Source of the DNA: Chrysogorgia sp. JL179-B06
Taxonomy: Eukaryota > Cnidaria > Anthozoa > Scleralcyonacea > Chrysogorgiidae
NCBI GenBank assembly: GCA_035772405.1
Contig: JAYKKM010000428.1
Span: forward strand, 7,369,501-7,433,500
DNA length: 64,000 bases
Direction of reading: 5' to 3'
Under the pieces are notes generated by a model, which worked only from the letters and a program-made list of their open reading frames with translations, ran no database searches and was not told where the DNA came from. Positions within the stretch are counted from its first letter, which is position 1; the number at the start of each line of letters is the position of its first letter. The position numbers and the translations under genes were made by a program. Shown here piece by piece: positions 51,438 through 63,921 of the stretch.

Positions 51438-51944
51438 TTAGAAAACGGCGTCGACTATGTAGAGTATAAGGAGACCCAGATGATTACGCATTTCTTGTGT
51501 ACAAGTTACTAGTCTGTTGGCGTGTAAGATGATTCTCATTGCTTTATTTGGAATTTTTTCAACACGGTCGGTAAGAACAGATCTACAATCGTGCCATACA
51601 ATTGAACCATAGTCGATAATAGGTAAGATTGTTTGTTTATAAATTCTGAGAAGTATATCCATTGGTAAAAAACCTGAAATGCGATTTAGTAATTTCAATT
51701 TGGGATAAGACCGTTGACATGAGCGATCTACTTGAGGCTTCCAAGATAGTGTGTTGTGCATGCGTAGACCAAAATAGTCAAACGTGTATACTTCTTCAAT
51801 CTTACTGTTGGAAAGATATATTTCCAGATTTTCTGCATTTTTAAGAGCAGGACGCGAACCAATTAACATTATTTTAGTCTTCTTAATGTTGGCAATCATT
51901 CTATTCGACGTTAACCAACATTCAACGTGGAGTACATGCCACAA
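51438..51944 (-). pseudogene. LINE reverse transcriptase, C-terminal part
   Basis: The minus-strand frame has the post-YADD region of non-LTR reverse transcriptases: VECWLTSNRMIANIKKTKIM, then the strand pair around LEIYLSNSKIEEV, DYFGLRMHNTLSWKPQVD, and the thumb helix LLRIYKQTILPIIDYGSIVW. The adjacent upstream portion (52,418-52,810) is on the same strand but is separated by an opposite-strand element. The palm region with GVPQGS and YADD expected between them is missing, so about 80 codons were lost at the insertion point. Confidence 0.78.
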
Positions 51945-52405
51945 GTTGAGGAAAATATGGAGCTCGAAACTATCAAGGAAACTGAAAGTTAGATTGTTTG
52001 TTGCAACAGTGGAATCTGTTTTGCTCTATGGAGCAGAAACATGGCCATTCACAAAAACTCTGAAGAAACAGTTGGATGGCTGCTATATACGAGAATGCTC
52101 AGGATGGCACTCAATGTATCCTGGAAAAGTCATATGACGAATGTAGAACTCTACAAGGAATTACCAAAAGTTACATTAAAGGTACAACAGAGAAGGATGC
52201 GTCTCGCCGGACATTGCATCCGACATGGCAACCAACCGAAGGAAGAACGAGTAGAGGAAGAAGAAGTGGATACTTTGCTAGAAGATACTGGGATGGAGAT
52301 AATTCAGGAGCTACAGACGATTATGGAAGACCGAGACGATTGGAGAAAGCGTGTGAAAGCTGTGGGGCGTCCTGACGGACGACCTAGATAGATAGATAGA
52401 TAGAT
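51935..52405 (+). mobile_element. 3' end of a second LINE, inserted in reverse orientation
   Basis: The plus strand encodes the C-terminal tail of a different non-LTR element: KIWSSKLSRKLKVRLFVATV, VLLYGAETW, then LYTRMLRMALNVSWKSHMTN, RRMRLAGHCIRHGNQ and MEDRDDWRKRVK, ending DLDR-like just before (TAGA)n at 52,386-52,405. A short tetranucleotide tail at the 3' end is typical of target-primed insertion for several LINE clades. One frameshift lies near 52,090. It splits the minus-strand LINE. Confidence 0.75.
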
Positions 52406-52417
52406 GTTAAATAAGAA

Positions 52418-52810
52418 TTAATCCATTGTATATATAGTCAACTCGCCAAAACCAAGATCTTTTAACTTGGTTAGAAGAATACCGTGGTCGATAATATCAA
52501 AGGCCTTCCTGAGATCCAGAAAAACGGCAACGACATACTTCTTTTGATCAATCGCAGAATTCCATGAGTCAGTTACTTTTATCAATGCTGCTGTGGTCGA
52601 GCCATATATTGAGTAGGCAAATTGATGAGATTCACCAGAGTCATTCCGAGTAATAAGATGCTCATTCATTTGCGAATTAGCGGTGTTGAAGTGTTTGCAT
52701 ATTGACCAATCACAGCATTCGTAGGTCGCAATACCCGTAACTTCAGAAAGTTGCAGGTTTAAGTCTATTACCAACAGACAAAGCTTGTTCAGCAAACAAC
52801 CGACAACCAT
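52418..52810 (-). pseudogene. LINE reverse transcriptase, finger/palm part
   Basis: Minus-strand frame with STTAALIKVTDSWNSAIDQK followed by YVVAVFLDLRKAFDIIDHGI and LLTKLKDLGF. FLDLRKAFD carries the first catalytic aspartate of the RT palm. It is the upstream continuation of 51,438-51,944. Confidence 0.78.
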
Positions 52811-53305
52811 TTAAATTTTGTTTAAGAACAATAATATTAATTCTTATGGGCTTATTTAACCACATCAAAACTTTAATTGCATTAGTATTGATATAAAATA
52901 TAGCCTGTCATGAGATAGGATTGCTAGCTAGCTGCTTTCATAGTAAAATATAACAGGGGCGTAGGAAGCAGGGGGCAGGGGGGCAGGGGGGCAGGGGGGC
53001 AGGGGGGGGGGGTGTGAAATCGACGTATATTAATCGAATAGTATGAATGTATGATATTTCAGACAAGTTGGAAAACAACATCTTCTTATTAATGTTCTGT
53101 TAAACTGTCATATAGAAGTAATTAAAAATAATAATCACAATATCTTTGCATGTTAACCCAAGTGTTTTACTAAACTAAAGTACTAATATCTCTCTAGTTT
53201 ACGCAGCCCTACTCTAGTAGGAGGGCGGAAAAGAAGGGCGGAAATCGCGGAATGATTGAGGCTAAAAGTAGCCCGGTTGAAAAAAACGTCCATGTTGGAC
53301 TCGCT
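52811..53305. other. Intergenic DNA with G-rich simple repeat
   Basis: A GGGGGGCAG-type run lies at 52,970-53,012. No gene is recognised. Confidence 0.5.
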
Positions 53306-53450
53306 CAGGGGCGGCGTTGCTCAAAAACAGGGCCCGGGAAAACTATTCGATTGGGGCCCATTGCTCACAGCAGGAGAGCAGGGTGTGTCATTGTTTAGGG
53401 CCTGCTTGGGGCCCACCATCACCAGATTTTCGGGGGACACGCCGCCCCTG
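53306..53450. mobile_element. 145-bp hAT-like MITE
   Basis: The ends CAGGGGCGGCGT and ACGCCGCCCCTG are perfect 12-bp inverted repeats. CAGGGGCGG-type termini are characteristic of hAT MITEs. No clear 8-bp duplication was found outside. Confidence 0.6.
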
Positions 53451-54037
53451 GCGTGTTGTTGTCAAACATGCCATAATGCCTACATGACAGCTAAATATAT
53501 TATATAGAAATATAATAGACATTTATCAAATTCAAACCATACCGCAAACCGAACAACGAGCCTCTATACATTCACCACCAATCCAACCACCCACCTTCTA
53601 TCCTAAAACAACTTCCCAACTCAATACCTGACATAATTTCTAAACTATCTTCTGATCAGGAAACCTCGTGACGCTTACTTATAAAAACAACGATCACACC
53701 GAAACAAACGAAAAAAACTCAACGACAACTAACCGCAGACGAAACAGGAACAGAAATGTCACTTGGTACAACCCCCCTTACAGTAAGAACGTAAAGACGA
53801 ACAAAGGAGATAGTTTCGGAAAGTCACGCGACGCGCGTGGTCTTTCCACGACATAAGGCAAGTTTTCGCGCCGGAATATTTAATTAGATTGATATTCCTG
53901 CAACTGAAACATTGGTCGACCACTCGTAACTTCGTCGCTTATATCGCAACAGTCGCTATAGTTTAGAGTATGTGAGGTTTTTTGCGGTAATAAAAAATAT
54001 TGGTCGCATAAATTACTAACGCTACGCAATATACTTG

Positions 54038-54177
54038 TTTTGCAAGGCCCTAGATGTACCACTGTTATTTTTTTCAGCTGCCGACAACTAGCTCTTTTCA
54101 ATAAGCAGCCGTTATCATAATTTTTTCCATCCGAACTACAAACAGGACTATTATTTTAGGGCAAGGCCAGTAGCAAG
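54038..54177 (-). pseudogene. Degenerate distal Kazal exon
   Basis: The acceptor is present (TTTTTTCTGTTCCAG), and the words CSSDGKNYDNGCLLKRASC and ITVVHLGPCK show the Kazal domain. Relative to the other exons one base is missing at about 54,150 (exon length 140, not 141), which breaks the frame before Cys3. The donor GTAAGT has changed to CAAGTA. If transcribed it would end translation within or just after this exon; a frame running on to a TAA at 53,880 also exists. It is the downstream border of the gene as seen here. Confidence 0.75.
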
Positions 54178-54755
54178 CTGGAACAGAAAAAAAACTAAAG
54201 ATGCTAGATGCAGCTAGAGTTACGGAATATGGACTAAGCATAAAAGCACAATAGTTTAGAAAAGTAGATGAGAGGTATATCGTTGTCTATATTATATATA
54301 TATATATATTATATATATATATATATTATATATTTACATATATTACATATATTATATATATATATATATATACGTGTGTTTTTAAACGTTTTTGATTTGT
54401 TTTCATTTCAAAAATAGGTTCAGTGGTCTTACCCTAATCTGTCGCCTGTATTGCGCCAGAATCTACCGGTGGGATTTTTCAACTGTGACTTACAAGTCTA
54501 ATAATTATTGCCAATAATATGTAGTTTCGGAAAATCAGGCGTGCACTTTACACATAACCCAAATCAGTACTTCTCGCTGGAATATTTAATTAGATTGAAA
54601 TTCCTTCAAGTACAACACTGGTCGACCACTCGTATAACTTCGTCGTTTGGGGTTACGTTCGCAACAGTCGCTATAGTTTAGAGTATGAGAGATTTATTTG
54701 CAGTAATAAAAAAATATTGGTCGTAGATATTACTACCACTAAACAATATACTTAC

Positions 54756-54896
54756 TTTTGCAACGCCCTTGGTGCACCACTGTGATATTTTTCATCTGCA
54801 GACAACTAGCTAATCTCAATAAACAGTCGTTATCATAAGTTTTTCCATCGGAACCGCAAACAGGACGAAGTATCTTAGGGCAACCAGGTTTGCAAA
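54756..54896 (-). CDS. Kazal exon K1 of a multi-Kazal inhibitor gene
   Basis: The 141-nt exon encodes one complete Kazal serine protease inhibitor domain. On the minus strand it is preceded by TTTTTTCTGTTACAG and followed by GTAAGTATATTG, both strong splice signals. It begins with the last two bases of a split codon and ends with the first base of the next, so both introns are phase 1 and exons can be added or lost without a frameshift. Cysteines are spaced C-x3-C-x7-C-x10-C-x6-C-x13-C, with CKPGCPKILRPVCGSDGKTY and DNDCLLRLASC. The predicted P1 residue, second after Cys2, is Lys (CPK), which suggests trypsin-like targets. Such multidomain inhibitors are usually secreted. The first and signal-peptide exons must lie beyond 64,000. 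Confidence 0.93.
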
Positions 54897-55413
54897 CTGT
54901 AACAGAAAAAAAATGCTGCTCGATGGAGTTACGGAATATGCAGGACTAAGCAAAAAGCACAATAGTTTAGAAAAGTAGATGAGAGGTATATCGTTGTCTA
55001 TATTATATATATATATTATATATTTACATATATTACATATATTATATATATATATATATATACGTGTGTTTTTAAACGTTTTTGATTTGTTTTCATTTCA
55101 AAAATAGGTTCAGTGGTCTTACCCTAATCTGTCGCCTGTATTGCGCCAGAATCTACCGGTGGGATTTTTCAACTGTGACTTACAAGTCTAATAATTATTG
55201 CCAATAATATGACATAACGCAAATCAGTACTTCTCGCTGGAATATTTAATTAGATTGAAATTCCTTCAAGTACAACACTGGTCGACCACTCGTAACTTCG
55301 TCGTTTGGGGTTACGTTCGCAACAGTCGCTATAGTTTAGAGTATGAGAGATTTATTTGCAGTAATAAAAAAATATTGGTCGTAGATATTACTACCACTAA
55401 ACAATATACTTAC

Positions 55414-55554
55414 TTTTGCAACGCCCTTGGTGCACCACTGTGATATTTTTCATCTGCAGACAACTAGCTAATCTCAATAAACAGTCGTTATCATAAGTTT
55501 TTCCATCGGAACCGCAAACAGGACGAAGTATCTTAGGGCAACCAGGTTTGCAAA
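55414..55554 (-). CDS. Kazal exon K2
   Basis: Encodes the same residues as K1 (KPG before Cys2, DND before Cys4, LQM after Cys5). Separated from K1 by a 517-bp intron. Confidence 0.93.
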
Positions 55555-56075
55555 CTGTAACAGAAAAAAAATGCTGCTCGATGGAGTTACGGAATATGCA
55601 GGACTAAGCAAAAAGCACAATAGTTTAGAAAAGTAGATGAGAGGTATATCGTTGTCTATATTATATATATATATATTATATATTTACATATATTACATAT
55701 ATTATATATATATATATATATATACGTGTGTTTTTAAACGTTTTTGATTTGTTTTCATTTCAAAAATAGGTTCAGTGGTCTTACCCTAATCTGTCGCCTG
55801 TATTGCGCCAGAATCTACCGGTGGGATTTTTCAACTGTGACTTACAAGTCTAATAATTATTGCCAATAATATGACATAACGCAAATCAGTACTTCTCGCT
55901 GGAATATTTAATTAGATTGAAATTCCTTCAAGTACAACACTGGTCGACCACTCGTAACTTCGTCGTTTGGGGTTACGTTCGCAACAGTCGCTATAGTTTA
56001 GAGTATGAGAGATTTATTTGCAGTAATAAAAAAATATTGGTCGTAGATATTACTACCACTAAACAATATACTTAC

Positions 56076-56216
56076 TTTTGCAACGCCCTTGGTGCACCAC
56101 TGTGATATTTTTCATCTGCAGACAACTAGCTAATCTCAATAAACAGTCGTTATCATAAGTTTTTCCATCGGAACCGCAAACAGGACGAAGTATCTTAGGG
56201 CAACCAGGTTTGCAAA
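56076..56216 (-). CDS. Kazal exon K3
   Basis: Same protein as K1 and K2. The intron to K2 is 521 bp and carries the (TA)n tract. Confidence 0.93.
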
Positions 56217-56719
56217 CTGTAACAGAAAAAAAACGCTGCTCGATGGAGTTACGGAATATGCAGGACTAAGCAAAAAGCACAATAGTTTAGTAAAGTAGAT
56301 GAGAGGTGCAGTATATATATAGTTGTATATTAGGCTCTATATATATACGTGTGTTTCGAAACGTTTTTGATTTGTTTTCATTTAAAAATATAGGTTCAGT
56401 GGTCTTACACTAATCTATCCCTTGTATTGCGCCAAAATCTACCGGTGGGATTTTCCAACTGTGACTTACAAGTCTAATAATTATTGCCAATAAAAGAAAA
56501 TCAGGCGTGCACTTTACACATAACGCAAATCAGTACTTCTCGCTGGAATATTTAATTAGATTGAAATTCCTGCAAGTGCAACACTGGTCGACCACTCGTA
56601 ACTTCGTCGTTTGTGGTTACGTTCGCAACAGTCGCTATAGTTTAGAGTATGAGAGATTTATTTGCAGTAATAAAAAAATATTGGTCGTAGATATTACTAC
56701 CACTAAACAATATACTTAC

Positions 56720-56860
56720 TTTTGCAACGCCCTTGGTGCACCACTGTGATATTTTTCATCTGCAGACAACTAGCTAATCTCAATAAACAGTCGTTATCAT
56801 AAGTTTTTCCATCGGAACCGCAAACAGGACGAAGTATCTTAGGGCAACCAGGTTTGCAAC
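56720..56860 (-). CDS. Kazal exon K4
   Basis: The exon starts GTTGC where most others start TTTGC, so the split codon before Cys1 becomes Ser (AGT) in place of Ile (ATT). Otherwise it is as K1. The downstream intron is 503 bp, the shortest in the array, with a reduced TA tract. Confidence 0.92.
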
Positions 56861-57372
56861 CTGTAACAGAAAAAAACACAAATGCTGCTCGATGGAGTTA
56901 CGGAATATGCAGGACCAAGCATAGGTACAGTTATAATAGTTGTATATTTGGCTCTATATATATACGTGTGTTTCGAAACCCTTTTTGATTTGTTTTCATT
57001 TGAAAATGTAGGTTCAGTGGTCTTACACTAATCTGTCCCTTGTATTGCGCCATCTACCGGTGAGATTTTCCAACTGTGACTTACAAGTTTAATAATTATA
57101 GCCAATATGTAGATTCGGAAAATCAGGCGTGCACTTTATACATAACGCAAATCAGTACTTCTCGCTGGAATATTTAATTAGATTGAAATTCCTGCAAGTG
57201 CCACACTGGTCGACCACCGACTTGGCGTGGTAGGAACGCTAACTGGGCCCGTAACTTCCTCGTTTCGGGTTACGTTCGCAACAGTCGCTATAGTTTAGAG
57301 TATGAGAGCTTTATTTGCAGTAATAAAAAAATATTGGTCGTAGATATTACTACCACTAAACAATATACTTAC

Positions 57373-57513
57373 TTTTGCAACGCCCTTCGTGCACCACTGT
57401 GATATTTTTCATCTGCAGACAACTAGCTAATCTCAATAAGCAGTCGTTATCATAAGTTTTTCCATCGGAACCGCAAACAGGACGAAGTATCTTAGGGCAA
57501 CCAGGTTTGCAAA
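57373..57513 (-). CDS. Kazal exon K5
   Basis: Carries a Glu variant, HEGRC, where K1-K4 have HQGRC before Cys6. The adjoining unit has a short extra insertion (GACTTGGCGTGGTAGGAACG, about 57,219) in the intron. Confidence 0.92.
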
Positions 57514-58031
57514 CTGTAACAGAAAAAAACACAAACGCTGCTCGATGGAGTTACGGAATACGCAGGACTAAGCATAAAAGCACAATAGTTTAGTAAAGTA
57601 GATGAGAGATACAGTTATAATTGTTGTATATTTGGCTCTATATATATACGTGTGTTTCGAAACGTTTTTGATTTGTTTTGATTTCAAAATGTAGGTTCAG
57701 TGGTCTTACACTAATATGTCCCTTGTATTGCGCCAGAATCTACCGGTGGGAATTTCCAACTGTGACGTACATGCAAGTCTAATAATTATTGCCAATATGT
57801 AGCTTCGGAAAATCAGGCGTGCACTTTACACATAACGCAAATCAGTACTTCTCGCTGGAATATTTAATTAGATTGAAATTCCTGCAAGTGCCACACTGGT
57901 CGACCACTCGTAACTTCGTCGTTTGGGGTTACGTTCGCAACAGTCGCTATAGTTTAGAGTATGAGAGCTTTATTTGCAGTAATAGAAAAATATTGGTCGT
58001 AGATATTACTACCACTAAACAATATACTTAC

Positions 58032-58172
58032 TTTTGCAACCCCCTTGGTGCACCACTGTGATATTTTTCATCTGCCGACAACTAGCTAATTTCAATAAGC
58101 AGTCGTTATTATAAGTTTTTCCATCGGAACCGCAAACAGGACGAAGTATCTTAGGGCAAGCAGGGTTGCAAA
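58032..58172 (-). CDS. Kazal exon K6
   Basis: First of the second sequence class (NPA between Cys1 and Cys2, YNND, SCRQM, HQGGC), with a Lys variant CLLKLASC. Nearly identical to K8. Confidence 0.93.
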
Positions 58173-58687
58173 CTGTAACAGAAAAAAAAAACGCTGCTCG
58201 ATGAAGTTACGGAATATGCAAGACTAAGCTTAAAAGCACAATAGTTTAGTAAAGTAGATGAGAGGTACAGTATATATAGTTGTATATTTGGCTCTATATA
58301 TATGCGTGTGCTTCGAAACGTTTTTGATTTGTTTTGATTTCAAAATGTAGGTTCAGTGGTCTTACACTAATATGTCCCTTGTATTGCGCCAGAATCTACC
58401 GGTGGGAATTTCCAACTGTGACGTACATGCAAGTCTAATAATTATTGCCAATATGTAGCTTCGGAAAATCAGGCGTGCACTTTACACATAACGCAAATCA
58501 GTACTTCTCGCTGGAATATTTAATTAGATTGAAATTCCTGCAAGTGCGACACTGATCGACCACTCGTAACTTCGTCGTTTGGGGTTACGTTCGCAACAGT
58601 CGCTATAGTTTAGAGTATGACAGCTTTATTTGCAGTAATAGAAAAATATTGGTCGTAGATATTACTACCTCTAAACAATATACTTAC

Positions 58688-58828
58688 TTTTGCAACCCCC
58701 TTGGTGCACCACTGTGATATTTTTCATCTGCCGACAACTAGCTAATCTCAATAAGCAGTCGTTATTATAAGTTTTTCCATCGGATCCGCAAACAGGACGA
58801 AGTATCTTAGGGCAAGCAGGGTTGCAAA
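58688..58828 (-). CDS. Kazal exon K7
   Basis: Class-two exon with CLLRLASC and a synonymous GGATCC change at the VCGSD codons. Nearly identical to K9. Confidence 0.93.
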
Positions 58829-59342
58829 CTGTAACAGAAAAAAAAACGCTGCTCGATGAAGTTACGGAATATGCAAGACTAAACTTAAAAGCACAATAGT
58901 TTAGTAAAGTAGATGAGAGGTACAGTATATATAGTTGTATATTTGGCTCTATATATATGCGTGTGTTTCGAAACGTTTTTGATTTGTTTTGATTTCAAAA
59001 TGTAGGTTCAGTGGTCTTACACTAATATGTCCCTTGTATTGCGCCAGAATCTACCGGTGGGAATTTCCAACTGTGACGTACATGCAAGTCTAATAATTAT
59101 TGCCAATATGTAGCTTCGGAAAATCAGGCGTGCACTTTACACATAACGCAAATCAGTACTTCTCGCTGGAATATTTAATTAGATTGAAATTCCTGCAAGT
59201 GCCACACTGGTCGACCACTCGTAACTTCGTCGTTTGGGGTTACGTTCGCAACAGTCGCTATAGTTTAGAGTATGAGAGCTTTATTTGCAGTAATAGAAAA
59301 ATATTGGTCGTAGATATTACTACCACTAAACAATATACTTAC

Positions 59343-59483
59343 TTTTGCAACCCCCTTGGTGCACCACTGTGATATTTTTCATCTGCCGACAACTAGCTAA
59401 TTTCAATAAGCAGTCGTTATTATAAGTTTTTCCATCGGAACCGCAAACAGGACGAAGTATCTTAGGGCAAGCAGGGTTGCAAA
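59343..59483 (-). CDS. Kazal exon K8
   Basis: Shares the CLLKLASC variant with K6; its whole unit matches the K6 unit 1,311 bp away. Confidence 0.93.
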
Positions 59484-59997
59484 CTGTAACAGAAAAAAAA
59501 ACGCTGCTCGATGAAGTTACGGAATATGCAAGACTAAGCTTAAAAGCACAATAGTTTAGTAAAGTAGATGAGAGGTACAGTATATATAGTTGTATATTTG
59601 GCTCTATATATATGCGTGTGCTTCGAAACGTTTTTGATTTGTTTTGATTTCAAAATGTAGGTTCAGTGGTCTTACACTAATATGTCCCTTGTATTGCGCC
59701 AGAATCTACCGGTGGGAATTTCCAACTGTGACGTACATGCAAGTCTAATAATTATTGCCAATATGTAGCTTCGGAAAATCAGGCGTGCACTTTACACATA
59801 ACGCAAATCAGTACTTCTCGCTGGAATATTTAATTAGATTGAAATTCCTGCAAGTGCGACACTGATCGACCACTCGTAACTTCGTCGTTTGGGGTTACGT
59901 TCGCAACAGTCGCTATAGTTTAGAGTATGACAGCTTTATTTGCAGTAATAGAAAAATATTGGTCGTAGATATTACTACCTCTAAACAATATACTTAC

Positions 59998-60138
59998 TTT
60001 TGCAACCCCCTTGGTGCACCACTGTGATATTTTTCATCTGCCGACAACTAGCTAATCTCAATAAGCAGTCGTTATTATAAGTTTTTCCATCGGATCCGCA
60101 AACAGGACGAAGTATCTTAGGGCAAGCAGGGTTGCAAA
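59998..60138 (-). CDS. Kazal exon K9
   Basis: Shares GGATCC and intron variants (GACACTGATCGACC, ACCTCTAAAC) with K7, 1,310 bp away. Confidence 0.93.
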
Positions 60139-60653
60139 CTGTAACAGAAAAAAAAAACGCTGCTCGATGAAGTTACGGAATATGCAAGACTAAACTTAAA
60201 AGCACAATAGTTTAGTAAAGTAGATGAGAGGTACAGTATATATAGTTGTATATTTGGCTCTATATATATGCGTGTGTTTCGAAACGTTTTTGATTTGTTT
60301 TGATTTCAAAATGTAGGTTCAGTGGTCTTACACTAATATGTCCCTTGTATTGCGCCAGAATCTACCGGTGGGAATTTCCAACTGTGACGTACATGCAAGT
60401 CTAATAATTATTGCCAATATGTAGCTTCGGAAAATCAGGCGTGCACTTTACACATAACGCAAATCAGTACTTCTCGCTGGAATATTTAATTAGATTGAAA
60501 TTCCTGCAAGTGCCACACTGATCGACCACTCGTTACTTCGTCGTTTGGGGTTACGTTCGCAACAGTCGCTATAGTTTAGAGTATGAGAGCTTTATTTGCA
60601 GTAATAGAAAAATATTGCTCGTAGATATTACTACCACTAAACAATATACTTAC

Positions 60654-60794
60654 TTTTGCAACCCCCTTGGTGCACCACTGTGATATTTTTCATCTGCCGA
60701 CAACTAGCTAATCTCAATAAGCAGTCGTTATTATAAGTTTTTCCATCGGAACCGCAAACAGGACGAAGTATCTTAGGGCAAGCAGGGTTGCAAA
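60654..60794 (-). CDS. Kazal exon K10
   Basis: Class-two consensus domain. Its intron carries GACACTGATCGACC like K7/K9 but lacks the GGATCC change in the exon, as if recombinant. Confidence 0.93.
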
Positions 60795-61309
60795 CTGTAA
60801 CAGAAAAAAAAAACGCTGCTCGATGAAGTTACGGAATATGCAAGACTAAGCTTAAAAGCACAATAGTTTAGTAAAGTAGATGAGAGGTACAGTATATATA
60901 GTTGTATATTTGGCTCTATATATATGCGTGTGTTTCGAAACGTTTTTGATTTGTTTTGATTTCAAAATGTAGGTTCAGTGGTCTTACACTAATATGTCCC
61001 TTGTATTGCGCCAGAATCTACCGGTGGGAATTTCCAACTGTGACGTACATGCAAGTCTAATAATTATTGCCAATATGTAGCTTCGGAAAATCAGGCGTGC
61101 ACTTTACACATAACGCAAATCAGTACTTCTCGCTGGAATATTTAATTAGATTGAAATTCCTGCAAGTGCCACACTGGTCGACCACTCGTAACTTCGTCGT
61201 TTGGGGTTACGTTCGCAACAGTCGCTATAGTTTAGAGTATGAGAGCTTTATTTGCAGTAATAGAAAAATATTGGTCGTAGATATTACTACCACTAAACAA
61301 TATACTTAC

Positions 61310-61450
61310 TTTTGCAACCCCCTTGGTGCACCACTGTGATATTTTTCATCTGCCGACAACTAGCTAATCTCAATAAGCAGTCGTTATTATAAGTTTTTCC
61401 ATCGGAACCGCAAACAGGACGAAGTATCTTAGGGCAAGCAGGGTTGCAAA
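61310..61450 (-). CDS. Kazal exon K11
   Basis: Class-two consensus domain, no residue change seen against K10. Confidence 0.93.
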
Positions 61451-61964
61451 CTGTAACAGAAAAAAAAACGCTGCTCGATGAAGTTACGGAATATGCAAGA
61501 CTAAGCTTAAAAGCACAATAGTTTAGTAAAGTAGATGAGAGGTACAGTATATATAGTTGTATATTTGGCTCTATATATATGCGTGTGTTTCGAAACGTTT
61601 TTGATTTGTTTTGATTTCAAAATGTAGGTTCAGTGGTCTTACACTAATATGTCCCTTGTATTGCGCCAGAATCTACCGGTGGGAATTTCCAACTGTGACG
61701 TACATGCAAGTCTAATAATTATTGCCAATATGTAGCTTCGGAAAATCAGGCGTGCACTTTACACATAACGCAAATCAGTACTTCTCGCTGGAATATTTAA
61801 TTAGATTGAAATTCCTGCAAGTGCCACACTGGTCGACCACTCGTAACTTCGTCGTTTGGGGTTACGTTCGCAACAGTCGCTATAGTTTAGAGTATGAGAG
61901 CTTTATTTGCAGTAATAGAAAAATATTGGTCGTAGATATTACTACCACTAAACAATATACTTAC

Positions 61965-62105
61965 TTTTGCAACCCCCTTGGTGCACCACTGTGATATTTT
62001 TCATCTGCCGACAACTAGCTAATCTCAATAAGCAGTCGTTATTATAAGTTTTTCCATCGGAACCGCAAACAGGACGAAGTATCTTAGGGCAAGCAGGGTT
62101 GCAAA
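61965..62105 (-). CDS. Kazal exon K12
   Basis: Class-two consensus domain; unit matches that of K14. Confidence 0.93.
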
Positions 62106-62615
62106 CTGTAACAGAAAAAAAAACGCTGCTCGATGAAGTTACGGAATATGCAAGACTAAGCTTAAAAGCACAATAGTTTAGTAAAGTAGATGAGAGGTAC
62201 AGTATATATAGTTGTATATTTGGCTCTATATATATGCGTGTGTTTCGAAACGTTTTTGATTTGTTTTCATTTCAAAAAATAGGTTCAGTGGTCTTACACT
62301 AATCTGCCCCTCGTATTGCGCCAGAATCTACCGGTGGGATTTTCCAACTGTGACTTACAAGTCTAATAATTATTGCCAATATGTAGCTTCGGAAAATCAG
62401 GCGTGCACTTTACACATAACGCAAATCAGTACTTCTCGCTGGAATATTTAATTAGATTGAAATTCCTGCAAGTGCCACACTGGTCGACCACTCGTAACTT
62501 CGTCGTTTGGGGTTACGTTCGCAACAGTCGCTATAGTTTAGAGTATGAGAGCTTTATTTGCAGTAATAGAAAAATATTGGTCGTAGATATTACTACCACT
62601 AAACAATATACTTAC

Positions 62616-62756
62616 TTTTGCAACCCCCTTGGTGCACCACTGTGATATTTTTCATCTGCCGACAACTAGCTAATCTCAATAAGCAGTCGTTATTATAAGT
62701 TTTTCCATCGGAACCGCAAACAGGACGAAGTATCTTAGGGCAAGCAGGGTTGCAAA
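62616..62756 (-). CDS. Kazal exon K13
   Basis: Class-two consensus domain. The downstream intron has TTTTCATTTCAAAAAATAGG and CTGCCCCTCGT variants that recur only in the K15 unit. Confidence 0.93.
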
Positions 62757-63270
62757 CTGTAACAGAAAAAAAAACGCTGCTCGATGAAGTTACGGAATAT
62801 GCAAGACTAAGCTTAAAAGCACAATAGTTTAGTAAAGTAGATGAGAGGTACAGTATATATAGTTGTATATTTGGCTCTATATATATGCGTGTGTTTCGAA
62901 ACGTTTTTGATTTGTTTTGATTTCAAAATGTAGGTTCAGTGGTCTTACACTAATATGTCCCTTGTATTGCGCCAGAATCTACCGGTGGGAATTTCCAACT
63001 GTGACGTACATGCAAGTCTAATAATTATTGCCAATATGTAGCTTCGGAAAATCAGGCGTGCACTTTACACATAACGCAAATCAGTACTTCTCGCTGGAAT
63101 ATTTAATTAGATTGAAATTCCTGCAAGTGCCACACTGGTCGACCACTCGTAACTTCGTCGTTTGGGGTTACGTTCGCAACAGTCGCTATAGTTTAGAGTA
63201 TGAGAGCTTTATTTGCAGTAATAGAAAAATATTGGTCGTAGATATTACTACCACTAAACAATATACTTAC

Positions 63271-63411
63271 TTTTGCAACCCCCTTGGTGCACCACTGTGA
63301 TATTTTTCATCTGCCGACAACTAGCTAATCTCAATAAGCAGTCGTTATTATAAGTTTTTCCATCGGAACCGCAAACAGGACGAAGTATCTTAGGGCAAGC
63401 AGGGTTGCAAA
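63271..63411 (-). CDS. Kazal exon K14
   Basis: Class-two consensus domain, with the same flanks as K12. Confidence 0.93.
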
Positions 63412-63921
63412 CTGTAACAGAAAAAAAAACGCTGCTCGATGAAGTTACGGAATATGCAAGACTAAGCTTAAAAGCACAATAGTTTAGTAAAGTAGATGAG
63501 AGGTACAGTATATATAGTTGTATATTTGGCTCTATATATATGCGTGTGTTTCGAAACGTTTTTGATTTGTTTTCATTTCAAAAAATAGGTTCAGTGGTCT
63601 TACACTAATCTGCCCCTCGTATTGCGCCAGAATCTACCGGTGGGATTTTCCAACTGTGACTTACAAGTCTAATAATTATTGCCAATATGTAGCTTCGGAA
63701 AATCAGGCGTGCACTTTACACATAACGCAAATCAGTACTTCTCGCTGGAATATTTAATTAGATTGAAATTCCTGCAAGTGCCACACTGGTCGACCACTCG
63801 TAACTTCGTCGTTTGGGGTTACGTTCGCAACAGTCGCTATAGTTTAGAGTATGAGAGCTTTATTTGCAGTAATAGAAAAATATTGGTCGTAGATATTACT
63901 ACCACTAAACAATATACTTAC

